64,000 bases of DNA from Streptomyces sp. NBC_01237 (GTDB taxonomy: Bacteria; Actinomycetota; Actinomycetes; Streptomycetales; Streptomycetaceae). Each line of letters opens with the position of its first letter. The stretch's first letter is position 1. The stretch lies in assembly GCF_035917275.1 (NCBI RefSeq), contig NZ_CP108509.1, positions 1,240,001 through 1,304,000 on the forward strand. The letters run 5' to 3'. The notes under the pieces are model-generated. The model had not been told where the DNA came from, ran no database searches, and saw nothing but the letters and a program-made list of their open reading frames with translations. This document shows, piece after piece, positions 35,286-43,532 of the stretch. The translations under genes and the position numbers were made by a program.

Positions 35286-36029
35286 TCAGCCGGCCTCGGT
35301 ACGCAGTGCGTCGGACACCGACTTCACACCGCCGTGCGAGGTGAGGCCGCCGTCCACCGGTATGTCGGCGCCGGTGATGAAGGACGACTCTTCCGAGAGG
35401 AGGAACACCACCAGGGGGGCAACCTCCTCGACTCGTCCGACGCGGCCCAGCGGTGTTTCCGCGATGTTCGCTTTACGGAATGCCGGTGCCGCTGAAGCCG
35501 TCATCTCTGTTTCGATGAAACCGGGGTGGATCGTGTTCACCCGGATTCCGCGCGGTCCGAGCTCAAGGGCAGCGGTCTTCGACAGGCCCCGCAGCGCCCA
35601 CTTGCTCGTGGTGTAGGCAACGGGGTAGTGCGCTGTGAGCGCGGCGGAGGAGCCGACGTTCACGACCGACGCCCCAGGGGGCATCAGCGGAGCAAGGTGC
35701 TGCATACCCAGCAGTGGTCCGTGGACGTTGACGGCGTGGACGCGGCTCATGTCCTCGGAGGTGATCTCGTCCAGCCGGGCACGCCAGGTGATGCCGGCGT
35801 TGTTGACCAGGCCGTTGACCGTCCCGTAGGTCTCGCGCAGGTAGCTGGCGAGGTCGGCCCAGTCCTCGGCCAGGGTGACATCGAGCCGACGTACGTTCTC
35901 GCCGCCACGCACATCGGTGGCGACGACGGTGGCGCCCTCGCGCGCCAAGGCCGCAGCCTCGGCAGCGCCCTGCCCCCGTGCCGCTCCGGTGACGACGATG
36001 ACTTTTCCTGCGAGCCTTCCGCTGCTCAC
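35286..36029 (-). CDS. Short-chain dehydrogenase/reductase
   Basis: 247 residues of the classical SDR family: VTGAARGQGAAEA (cofactor), NNAGITW, Ser in VGSSAAL and YTTSK as the catalytic Tyr-Lys. The C-terminal FITGADIPVDGGLTSHGG resembles 3-alpha-hydroxysteroid or cyclohexanol dehydrogenases. GTG at 36029 overlaps the stop of the preceding FAH gene (GTGA). In this operon it could oxidise a hydroxy intermediate or reduce a carbonyl of the aglycone's C-ring. The substrate is unknown. Confidence 0.82.
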   Translation of the reverse strand: MSSGRLAGKVIVVTGAARGQGAAEAAALAREGATVVATDVRGGENVRRLDVTLAEDWADLASYLRETYGTVNGLVNNAGITWRARLDEITSEDMSRVHAVNVHGPLLGMQHLAPLMPPGASVVNVGSSAALTAHYPVAYTTSKWALRGLSKTAALELGPRGIRVNTIHPGFIETEMTASAAPAFRKANIAETPLGRVGRVEEVAPLVVFLLSEESSFITGADIPVDGGLTSHGGVKSVSDALRTEAG

Positions 36030-36997
36030 GGCCGCTCCCGGTTGCGGCGCCGCGCGCGGGGCAGCTGGACCGGAGCCACGCCGGGCGTGATGCGAGTGGT
36101 GAGCGACCCGAGACCTTCCACGGTCAAGGTGACCGTGTCGCCGGGCCCCAGTGGCGACGGGCTCTGTTCGCCGGAACGGCCCCATAGTTCGGCCAGGCAG
36201 CCGCCGTTGCCGCAGGTGCCCGACCCCAGGACGTCGCCGGCGACGATGCTGGTGCCGCGCGAGGCGTAGGCGGCCATTTCCTCGAAAGTCCAGCTCATGT
36301 TGGACAGGAGGTCGTTGCCGACCTTTGCACCATTGATCTCGGCGGTCAGCGCGAGGCGCAGAAAGCCTTCGCTGTCCCGGTAGGGCTCCAGCTCGTCGGC
36401 GGTCACCAGGTAGGGGCCGAGAGTGGAGGCGGTGTCCTTCCCCTTGCACGGTCCGAGACCCACCTGCATCTCTGCCGACTGCAGGTCCCGCGCGGACCAG
36501 TCGTTGAAGATCGTGTAGCCGACGATGTGGTCCTGCGCCTGTGCCGAGGTCAAGTCACGGCCGTCCCGTCCGATGACGGCTGCCACCTCCAGTTCGAAGT
36601 CGAGTACGGAGGATCCGGGAGGCATGGGAACGTCGTCGTGGGGGCCGAACACCGCGTGCGGGTTGGTGAAATAGAAGGTGGGTGCCTCGTACCACTGCTC
36701 GGGAACGCCCGCTTCGCCGCTCACGGACCGGCGTACACCTTCTACGTGTTCTTCGAAGGTGACGAAGTCCCTCACGGACGACGGCTGCAGGGGTGCCAGG
36801 AGCCGCACCTGGGAGACGTGCGGGCCGGGCGGCACGTCCTGGGCCACCGCCGCGGCGGCGAGCAGGCCGGCCAAGCCACCGGTTTCACGAATCAGGTCGG
36901 TCAGCGAGGTGACGCCCGGCAGGGGGAAGAGTGTGCCGTCGTCGTCCACTACAGCGACACGCGGGCGGTGGCGGTACTCGAAAGCGGCGAAGCGCAT
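36026..36997 (-). CDS. FAH-family hydrolase (second copy)
   Basis: 323 residues from the ATG at 36997 (TTGGAG upstream; a longer frame to 37270 is rejected). Family marks are FELEVAAVIGRDGRD (metal Glu residues), YTIFNDWSARDLQ and GDVLGSGTCGNGGCLAELW, the last very like authentic fumarylacetoacetases and 4-fumarylacetoacetate-type carbon-carbon hydrolases. It lies between the extradiol dioxygenase and the SDR, so it probably cleaves the acyl product of ring opening. It shares little with the two other FAH-fold proteins in this operon, implying three different steps. Confidence 0.8.
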   Translation of the reverse strand: MRFAAFEYRHRPRVAVVDDDGTLFPLPGVTSLTDLIRETGGLAGLLAAAAVAQDVPPGPHVSQVRLLAPLQPSSVRDFVTFEEHVEGVRRSVSGEAGVPEQWYEAPTFYFTNPHAVFGPHDDVPMPPGSSVLDFELEVAAVIGRDGRDLTSAQAQDHIVGYTIFNDWSARDLQSAEMQVGLGPCKGKDTASTLGPYLVTADELEPYRDSEGFLRLALTAEINGAKVGNDLLSNMSWTFEEMAAYASRGTSIVAGDVLGSGTCGNGGCLAELWGRSGEQSPSPLGPGDTVTLTVEGLGSLTTRITPGVAPVQLPRARRRNRERP

Positions 36998-37179
36998 GAT
37001 GCGGCTCCAAGAGGGAGGGGAAACGAGGTCGAATACACGACGCGCCGGCCTGGACACGCCAGGCGAGTGGCGGGACCACGGGGCGGGCTCAGGGCCGGAC
37101 GCCCTCGACCGGGAGCGCGGAGGCAGGGGTCCCAGCGGGACACCGCCCCCGCGCTCCCGGGGGCAACGCGGGCCGGAGG

Positions 37180-38121
37180 CTAGACCGGTGGGGCGACGAA
37201 GCTGCCGCGGTCGGGGTCGTTGAAGGACTCCTTGGCGACAAGTTCGTTCATCGGGTTCGCCGTACCCCACTGGTCGGCGACCTCGGGCTGGGAGAAGTCG
37301 TAGACGTGGGGGTGCCAGGTGTCCTCGTCGAGTTCCTCCAGCTCGGTGGTGTACTCGACGGTGTTGCCGTGGGGGTCGAGGAAGTAGGTGAACGTGTTGT
37401 CACCCGCCGTGTGCCGGCCCGGGCCCCAGATCTTGGTGAATCCGGCCCGGGTCACTCGCCCTGAGCCGCGCATGTACTCGTCGATGCCACGCATCTCGAA
37501 GGAGATGTGATGGAGCGATGTGTGCGGTCCCTTGGCCAGTGCCATGGAGTGGTGCTGGCTGCTGATGCGCATGAAGTGCATGACGTCGCCCATGTGGGGC
37601 GAACTGAGCGTGTCGGAGAGCCGGAAGCCGAGGTGCTGCTCGTACCAGGTCCGGGTCCGCTCCAGGTCGGGCGAGTTGAGCACGACGTGCGACAGCTTGA
37701 CCGGGATCGCCTCCTTCTCCTCGATCTTGCGGTGACGCCGGACCTCGACGTCCGCGGAGACTTCGATGGTGCGTCCGTCGACGTCGAAGAAGCGGAAGCC
37801 GTAGCCCCCTCCTGGGGTGTTGCCGGTGCCCGGCTGCGAGATCAGTTTCACGCCTGTGGACAGGAGCTGTTCGGCGAGCGTGTCGACGTCCGCCGGAGTG
37901 GCGGCGCCGTAGGAGACGAGGTCCAAGCGCTTCTCGTCCGCCTTGCGCAGCCGGACCACATACTGCTCCGGGCTGCCCTCGGCAGCGAGGAAGGAGATGC
38001 CGGAATCCTCGGCGACCTTGGTGAGTCCCCAGACACCGGCGTAGAAGTCGAGCTGTTTGTCGTAGTCGGGCACGGCGAGGTCCACGTGCCGAAGGTGGGT
38101 CAACAGGCGGCTTGTGCTCAT
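37180..38121 (-). CDS. Extradiol ring-cleavage dioxygenase (VOC, catechol 2,3-dioxygenase type)
   Basis: 313 residues from the ATG at 38121 with GAGGAGG upstream. Two vicinal-oxygen-chelate modules: the N-terminal one begins LRHVDLAVPDYDKQLDFY; the C-terminal one holds the Fe(II) ligands LSHVVLNSPDL (His), TSLHHISFEM (His) and HGNTVEYTTE (Glu). It cleaves a catechol-type ring next to the hydroxyls. The long spacing and tail LEELDEDTWHP resemble type I enzymes for bulky, multi-ring substrates. It lies just after the FAD hydroxylase and amidohydrolase genes, so the hydroxylated product is its likely substrate. Confidence 0.85.
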   Translation of the reverse strand: MSTSRLLTHLRHVDLAVPDYDKQLDFYAGVWGLTKVAEDSGISFLAAEGSPEQYVVRLRKADEKRLDLVSYGAATPADVDTLAEQLLSTGVKLISQPGTGNTPGGGYGFRFFDVDGRTIEVSADVEVRRHRKIEEKEAIPVKLSHVVLNSPDLERTRTWYEQHLGFRLSDTLSSPHMGDVMHFMRISSQHHSMALAKGPHTSLHHISFEMRGIDEYMRGSGRVTRAGFTKIWGPGRHTAGDNTFTYFLDPHGNTVEYTTELEELDEDTWHPHVYDFSQPEVADQWGTANPMNELVAKESFNDPDRGSFVAPPV

Positions 38122-38134
38122 GCGGGTTGCCTCC

Positions 38135-39139
38135 TCAGGCGGGAGAGATGTTGAGCAGTGCGGCGGCGTTCCGGCCGCGGATGGCGTCGAGATCGGCCTC
38201 GTCCAGTTCGGCGGACCGCAGGGCGGCGACAGGGTCGGCCGCACCCATGTCGAAGGGGAAGTCGGAACCGAGCAGCACCCGGTCGGCTCCTGCGGCTCGC
38301 ACCAGTGCCCGGAGCACCTGCGGGTCGTGCACCAGGGAGTCGAAGTACAGCCGCCGCAAATAGCTGCTCGGGGGCTGGGCGCAGTCGGCGGACGCGTCGT
38401 TCCGGGCGCGCCAGGCGTGGTCGCTGCGCCCGATATGGGTCGGCAGGTAGCCGCCGCCGTGCGCCGCGATGATCTTCAGTCCGGGATGCCGGTCCAGGAC
38501 CCCGGAGAAGATCAGGTGGGACAGGGCGACGGCGTTTTCGCTGGGTTGACCCACGGTGTTGGACAGGTACCACTGGTCAAGACGCTCGTCGAGCGTGCAG
38601 CCGAAGGGGTGCAGGAAGATGACGGCGCCCGTCTCCTCGGCACGCGTCCACAAGGAGTTGTAGGCGGGATCGGACAGTTCCCGACCGGGGGCGTGGCTGG
38701 AGATCTCCACCCCGGCCAGGCCCTGTTCGAGGGCGTGATCCAGTGCCGCGACGGTCTGCTCGGGGTGCTGGAGGGGTACCAGGCCGAGGCCCCGGAGCCG
38801 GTCCGGTGCCTGGGCGCAGTGGGCTGCTGTGGCCTCGTTGGCGAGTCGGTAGACCTTCTCGGCCGTCGGAGCGTCGGTCCAGTAGTGGTAGTGCGAGGGT
38901 GAGGGGCTGACCAGCTGGACGTCGACGCCCTGCGCGTCCATAGCGGCCAGGCGTTCCGTCACTTCGGTCAGACGGGGCAGGCGGTCGCGGACCATCGGGC
39001 CGCTGACCGCGAGAGCGGCGGGGCCGTTGCGCCGGGCGTCGAGCTCCTTGGCCAGCGCGTACCCGGGCTGATCGGCCAGGAGAGCCTCGACCTGGGGGAG
39101 CAGGACGTGGGCGTGCACATCCACGGTGGGGGCGGTCAC
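38135..39139 (-). CDS. Amidohydrolase-2 family decarboxylase/hydrolase (ACMSD-like)
   Basis: 334 residues. Metal site residues: VDVHAHVLLP (HxH), FLHPFG, AAHGGGYLP and GSDFPFDMG (Asp). This subfamily contains 2-amino-3-carboxymuconate semialdehyde, gamma-resorcylate and carboxyvanillate decarboxylases, so non-oxidative decarboxylation of an aromatic or ring-opened acid is the likely chemistry; plain hydrolysis is possible. The GTG start at 39139 overlaps the stop of the FAD monooxygenase gene (GTGA), so the two enzymes are made together. It precedes the extradiol dioxygenase by 13 bp. Confidence 0.8.
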   Translation of the reverse strand: MTAPTVDVHAHVLLPQVEALLADQPGYALAKELDARRNGPAALAVSGPMVRDRLPRLTEVTERLAAMDAQGVDVQLVSPSPSHYHYWTDAPTAEKVYRLANEATAAHCAQAPDRLRGLGLVPLQHPEQTVAALDHALEQGLAGVEISSHAPGRELSDPAYNSLWTRAEETGAVIFLHPFGCTLDERLDQWYLSNTVGQPSENAVALSHLIFSGVLDRHPGLKIIAAHGGGYLPTHIGRSDHAWRARNDASADCAQPPSSYLRRLYFDSLVHDPQVLRALVRAAGADRVLLGSDFPFDMGAADPVAALRSAELDEADLDAIRGRNAAALLNISPA

Positions 39140-40266
39140 GGCAGCTCCCTGAGCATCGTCATCGTACGGGCCATCAGCCCCGGCACGTCGGCGTCCCGGA
39201 CGTGGTCGAGCTGCCACTGGCCGATCTGGACGGACGCCTCGACGACGGGGCGAACCCGGCTGATCCGCCGCTCGTAGTAGGCCTGCAGCAGTTCCCCGTC
39301 CCAGACTTCGGCCTCGGTCAGCAACTGTGCGAGCACCCACGCGTCCTCCAGCGACAGCGCGGCGCCCTGCGCGAGGGTCGGGGGGCAGCAGTGGGCTGCG
39401 TCGCCGATGAGGACGACGCGGCCGCGGTGCCACGAACCCTCGACCAGCAGCCGGTCGAACCAGGTGTAGTTGACCTTGGACGGGTCGGTGATCGTGGCGG
39501 TGATGGCCGGCCAGGCACCTCCGTACGTGGAGGCGATCTTCCGCATCTCCTGCGCGTACGACTCGGGCGGTATGGAGGCGCGGTCCCGGTTCCTCTCCAC
39601 CACGTACGCGTACAGGGTGGTGTCGCTGGTGGGGCAGTAGCCGGCGATGAATGCCGCGCCGCCGTAGGCGAGGTCGGTGCGCTCGACTCCGGCGGGTCTC
39701 GGGGCGGCCGCACGCCAGATGGCCATGCCGGTCGGTTCCGGCTTGTCCGTGATGCCGATCTGTGCGCGCGTGGCCGAGCCCAGTCCGTCGGCGGCGATGA
39801 CCAGGTCGTAGCAGTGCTTGCTGCCATCGCTCAGGCGGACGGAGACGCCGGTGTCGTCCTGGGTCTCGATGGTGGCGGTGGTGCCCAGACGGATGGTCGC
39901 GCCACTTGCACGGACGGCCTCGATGAGGATGTGCTGCAGACGCGGGCGCTGCATGCCCACGGTTGCCGGAAGGTCGTCGCCGCCGGTGCGCAGGTCGCGC
40001 TGGACGTGCAGGACGGTGCCGTCGGGGGCGGTGATCCCGACCGACCCGAACGCGAACCCGGAGGCCTTGACGTCCTCCCAGACGCCCAGTTCGCGTAGCA
40101 CCCGCAGGGCGTTTCCCTGGAGGGTGATGCCGGATCCGGCGGTGGCGTTCCAGTCGTCCTTCGCTTCGACGAGGTCGACCTCGATTCCGGCGCGGCGCAG
40201 CAGGATGGTGACGGTGTTGCCGGCTGCTCCGCCTCCGATGACCAGGACTTTGCGAGGTGTGCTCAT
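39136..40266 (-). CDS. FAD-dependent aromatic-ring monooxygenase
   Basis: 376 residues: FAD motif VIGGGAAGNTVTILLRRAG, bridging motif AADGLGSATR and GDAAHCCPPTLAQGAALSL. ATG 40266 follows GGGAG. The SGITLQGNALRVLRELG stretch after the first domain is typical of single-component hydroxylases for large phenolics. It is coupled to the amidohydrolase and near the extradiol dioxygenase, so it probably adds the second ortho hydroxyl needed for ring opening. The flavonoid 8-hydroxylase FdeE of Herbaspirillum plays the same role in a similar gene set; equivalence is my inference. Confidence 0.82.
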   Translation of the reverse strand: MSTPRKVLVIGGGAAGNTVTILLRRAGIEVDLVEAKDDWNATAGSGITLQGNALRVLRELGVWEDVKASGFAFGSVGITAPDGTVLHVQRDLRTGGDDLPATVGMQRPRLQHILIEAVRASGATIRLGTTATIETQDDTGVSVRLSDGSKHCYDLVIAADGLGSATRAQIGITDKPEPTGMAIWRAAAPRPAGVERTDLAYGGAAFIAGYCPTSDTTLYAYVVERNRDRASIPPESYAQEMRKIASTYGGAWPAITATITDPSKVNYTWFDRLLVEGSWHRGRVVLIGDAAHCCPPTLAQGAALSLEDAWVLAQLLTEAEVWDGELLQAYYERRISRVRPVVEASVQIGQWQLDHVRDADVPGLMARTMTMLRELP

Positions 40267-40304
40267 GGGGAACTCCCTTGTTCCTCGGGCTGTGGGCCCC
40301 GGGA

Positions 40305-41261
40305 CTACTTGACGGCGATGGGGTTGACGGGTGACCCGACGGCGCCGGTGATGGGCAGGGGTGCGGCAGTGAGCCAGAACTCGTAGACGCCGTCGGCCGC
40401 GCAGTCCTCGGCGAGAGCCTCCAGGTCCCACATCTCGCCGATGAGCAGGCCGATGTGGGGGATGACGACTTGGTGCAGTGGCTGGAAGGCGTGGTCGAAC
40501 TCGTTGGGCCGTACCTCGAAGCCCCAGGTGTCGGTGGCGATCGCGGCGATCTCGCTGCCGTGGAGCCAGGGCGCCGTGGTGAAGGAGAGCCCCGGGGCAG
40601 CGCCGCCGGCGTAGTCGCCCCAGCCGTCCCGGCGCACGCGGGCGAGCTGCCCGGTTCGGACGAGGACGATGTCGCCGCGGCCGACCGTCACCGCGTGGGC
40701 TTCGGCGGCGGCCACCAGGTGCTCCTCGGTGATGGCGAACCCGTCGGGAAGTTCACCGTCCTCTCCGGTCGTCCGGCCGACGTCCAGCAGCACGGCTCGC
40801 CCGGCGATGTGTGGCGCCATGTGCTCGATGCCGGTGACCTGGTCGCCGTCGGAGGTGACGACCTGCTCGGCCGGCCGGCCGTTCCACGCCTTGCCGTGGT
40901 CGAAGATGTGGCCCAGGCCGTCCCACTGGGTGGAGCACTGCAGCGGCATCGCGATCACGTCGTCGGCGCCGCCGATGCCGTGGGGAAGTCCCTGGTTGCC
41001 CAGGGCTGCGTCCGTGCCGGTGTCGAGCATGGTGTGGACCGGGTTGGTCCGCCGCCGCCAGCCCTTCTGGGGGCCGTTGATGTCGAAGCGCTGGGACAGG
41101 GAGAAGCTGACGCCTCGCCGTATCAGGGCCGCGCCTTGACGGCGCTTGGCCTCGTCGAGGTAGTTCACGGTGCCGAGGCGGTCGTCCTCGCCCCAGCGGC
41201 CCCAGTTGGAGCACTGCTCGGCCGCTTGAGCGACCGCGCCCGCGGGGTCGGTGCGGTTCAT
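40305..41261 (-). CDS. Cyclase-family (PF04199) metal-dependent hydrolase
   Basis: 318 residues. The family's metal signature appears as CSTQWDGLGHIFDHGKAWNG, the longer variant of HxGTHxDxPxH, with further His in HQVVIPHIGLLIGEMWDLE. Relatives include kynurenine formamidase and isatin hydrolase, which open amide or lactam bonds; others act on lactones. ATG at 41261 overlaps the stop of the preceding FAH gene (ATGA) with GGAGGGG before it. In this operon it may open a lactone or the heterocyclic ring of the substrate. The exact bond is unknown. Confidence 0.8.
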   Translation of the reverse strand: MNRTDPAGAVAQAAEQCSNWGRWGEDDRLGTVNYLDEAKRRQGAALIRRGVSFSLSQRFDINGPQKGWRRRTNPVHTMLDTGTDAALGNQGLPHGIGGADDVIAMPLQCSTQWDGLGHIFDHGKAWNGRPAEQVVTSDGDQVTGIEHMAPHIAGRAVLLDVGRTTGEDGELPDGFAITEEHLVAAAEAHAVTVGRGDIVLVRTGQLARVRRDGWGDYAGGAAPGLSFTTAPWLHGSEIAAIATDTWGFEVRPNEFDHAFQPLHQVVIPHIGLLIGEMWDLEALAEDCAADGVYEFWLTAAPLPITGAVGSPVNPIAVK

Positions 41262-42256
41262 TTCCCCTCCGCGACACATCGGGTGCGCTGGGCGCCCAGT
41301 CCGGAGATGGAGGCGTCCATGACGTCGCCGTCGCGCAGCAGGCGCCCCCAGTGCATGCCATTGCCGGCCGGCGACCCGGTGAGTACGAGGTCGCCGGGGA
41401 GCAGGCGCGCGCTCTGGGAGGCGTACGCGACCATGCGCGCCACGTCGAAGATCATGTCCTTGGTGGACTCGTCCTGCATGACCTCGCCGTTCAGCTTCAA
41501 GGTGAGCTGCAGGTCGCCGGTGTCGCCGATCGATTCGGCGGGCACGATCCACGGCCCCAGGGGGGTGAACCCGGGAGCGTTCTTGCTGCGCAGCCAGTCC
41601 GTTCCAATCTGTGGCATGTCCCTGCGGAAGACGGTGGCCCGGTCGGTGAGGTCGTTGGCGATCGTGTAGCCGGCCACGTAGTCCAGCGCCTCCTGAGGGG
41701 AGACCTGGTAGGCGGGGCGGGCGATCACCGCGGCCAGCTCCAGTTCCCAGTCCGGCTTTGCCGCCCACGCGGGCAGCGTGACGTCGTCGTTGGGGCCGGA
41801 GATGGAGCTGGGCAGGCCGATGAACATGTACGGAAGATCGTCGGCGGCACGTCGGTCCATGATCTCGGCCGCTTCGGCGCGCGCCTCCTCCTCGGAGCGC
41901 CCGTCGGACGGATCGCGGTGTGCGACGTGCAGGTCGATGACGTGCTGGCGGTAGTTGGCGCCCGACTGGAAGATCTGCCGCGGTTCCACGGGAGCGAGGA
42001 CACGGAAGTCGGCCAGAGGACGGCGGGGCAGTCCCTCCTCGGCTGCGAGATCACGCAGCAGCGGGAGAATGGTCGGCCACTGCTCCAGCAGGGCCCGCAT
42101 GGTCAGCGCCGGATCGGCCAGGGCCGTACGCAGGTCGAGGACCTGACTGTCGCGGTCGACGAGAGCGGGGAAGGCCGGGCCGTCAGCGGTTGAGAGGGTG
42201 CCCAGGGCGAAAGGCCCGGCAAATGAGTCAGAAGCGGATCGAGATTTCACCGGCAT
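41258..42256 (-). CDS. FAH-family hydrolase/isomerase (first gene of the aromatic operon)
   Basis: 332 residues with an N-terminal extension of about 95 residues, then SGANYRQHV, the metal ligands in WELELAAVIARPAYQVS and YTIANDLTDRATV, and GDLVLTGSPAGNGMHWGRLL. The insertion after RQHVIDLHVAHRD is acidic and helical. As the promoter-proximal gene it is divergent from the LysR regulator with 128 bp between starts. Fold and metal site are clear; hydrolase, isomerase and decarboxylase activities all occur in this family, so the step it performs is open. Confidence 0.8.
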   Translation of the reverse strand: MPVKSRSASDSFAGPFALGTLSTADGPAFPALVDRDSQVLDLRTALADPALTMRALLEQWPTILPLLRDLAAEEGLPRRPLADFRVLAPVEPRQIFQSGANYRQHVIDLHVAHRDPSDGRSEEEARAEAAEIMDRRAADDLPYMFIGLPSSISGPNDDVTLPAWAAKPDWELELAAVIARPAYQVSPQEALDYVAGYTIANDLTDRATVFRRDMPQIGTDWLRSKNAPGFTPLGPWIVPAESIGDTGDLQLTLKLNGEVMQDESTKDMIFDVARMVAYASQSARLLPGDLVLTGSPAGNGMHWGRLLRDGDVMDASISGLGAQRTRCVAEGK

Positions 42257-42314
42257 GTCCTCCTGGTTGCGGTGGGACTAATCTGGACCCGCTCCCAGCA
42301 ATCAGGGAAATCGA

Positions 42315-42348
42315 TTATCTGGATCACTACCATTCACCAGGCAGATAA
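42315..42348. promoter_or_regulatory. Inverted repeat in the LysR/aromatic operon divergent promoter
   Basis: TTATCTG (42315-42321) and CAGATAA (42342-42348) form a perfect 7-bp inverted repeat with a 20-bp spacer, in the least GC-rich part of the gap. Placement between divergent lysR and its operon fits a LysR-type recognition/activation pair, although the spacer is longer than the classic T-N11-A box. Confidence 0.55.
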
Positions 42349-42384
42349 CCTCTGGTGGCAGCGCACGTGAAGGGAAGCCGTCCC

Positions 42385-43299
42385 GTGAACCTGGCCCGTC
42401 TCGACCTCAACCTCGTCGTGGCCCTCCGTGCCCTCCTCGAAGAGCGCAACGTCACCAAGGCGGGGCAGCGTGTAGGGCTCAGCCAGCCCGCGATGAGTGC
42501 CGCGTTGGGCCGGCTGCGGCGGCATTTCGGCGACGAGCTCCTGTCCCGCGTGGGGAGCCAGTACGAACTCACCGCGCTCGGCCAGGTCCTCCTGGACCGC
42601 ACCGCCACCGCATATGACGTCATCGAACGGCTCTTCGCCAGCCAGGCCGCCTTCGACCCGTCCACGGAGACCCGCGAGTTCCGCCTCGTGGCCTCCGACT
42701 ACGCCGTCGACGTCTTCGGCGTCGAACTGGCCCGCGTCATCCACGAGGAGGCCCCGGGAATCCGGCTGCGCTTCACCCGCACCCCCATCACCATCGTCGA
42801 TGACACCGCGAGCCTGCTCAGCGCCACCGACGGGCTACTGATGCCCCACGGCGTCATCAGCGACTTCCCCGCCACCGATCTGTACGACGACCGCTGGGTC
42901 TTCGTCGTCGCCGACGACCACCCCAGCATCGAGGACCGGTTGACCCGCCAGGACCTTGCCCGGCTGCCCTGGGTCACCTACCAACGCACCTACGACGCCC
43001 CCGCCGTACGCCAGCTCGGCATGCTCGGCATCGAACCGCGCGTCGAGGTCTCCGTCGACAGCTTCCACGCCCTTCCCGCCCTTGTCGCCGGGACCCGCCG
43101 CATCGCACTCGTCCAAGCCCGCCTCGCCCGCCTGCTCGCCCCCATCGCGGCCGTACGCGTACTCGATCCTCCTTACGAGGCGGTGCCGCTGCGCGAAGCG
43201 CTCTGGTGGCACCCGGTCCACACGCACGACGCCGCCCACATCTGGCTCCGCGAAACCGCGGCCAGGGTCGGCCGGCGCGTCGCCGATGCGGAGATCTGA
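42385..43299 (+). CDS. LysR-family regulator of the aromatic operon
   Basis: 304 residues from the GTG at 42385, which has GAAGGGAAG upstream; an earlier in-frame GTG at 42355 is less likely. The winged helix-turn-helix is LDLNLVVALRALLEERNVTK and GLSQPAMSAALGRLRRHFGD, with the ligand-binding domain after residue 90. The NodD/LinR-like N-terminus (NLARLDLNLVVAL) is notable, because members of that branch often sense flavonoids or aromatic acids. Divergent from the 12-gene operon, it most likely activates it in response to the substrate or an intermediate. Confidence 0.88.
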   Translation: MNLARLDLNLVVALRALLEERNVTKAGQRVGLSQPAMSAALGRLRRHFGDELLSRVGSQYELTALGQVLLDRTATAYDVIERLFASQAAFDPSTETREFRLVASDYAVDVFGVELARVIHEEAPGIRLRFTRTPITIVDDTASLLSATDGLLMPHGVISDFPATDLYDDRWVFVVADDHPSIEDRLTRQDLARLPWVTYQRTYDAPAVRQLGMLGIEPRVEVSVDSFHALPALVAGTRRIALVQARLARLLAPIAAVRVLDPPYEAVPLREALWWHPVHTHDAAHIWLRETAARVGRRVADAEI

Positions 43300-43356
43300 C
43301 GCCTTCGCCTGTCGCGCGGGGCCCACAGGCAGGGCGTGAGAACGTCGCTCAGATGT

Positions 43357-43373
43357 CATCCATCTGATGGATG
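43357..43373. promoter_or_regulatory. Palindrome upstream of the MFS gene
   Basis: CATCCATC-T-GATGGATG, a perfect 8-bp inverted repeat with one central base, 160 bp before the MFS start and 57 bp after the lysR stop. It could be an operator; its AT-content is too high and its loop too short for a good terminator. Confidence 0.4.
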
Positions 43374-43532
43374 GAACACATCGTGAACACAGATGACGCA
43401 AGGGGTGGGCAGCGCGTTCACCGGCACGCATAGTCGAGGGCACCTCCGCCCCTCGTTCCACGCCGCCCCGGCCAGACGGGCGGCAGGACCAGGCGCAGCC
43501 CTCTTCCCCTTCGCGCGCTCTGGAGTGCCGCC

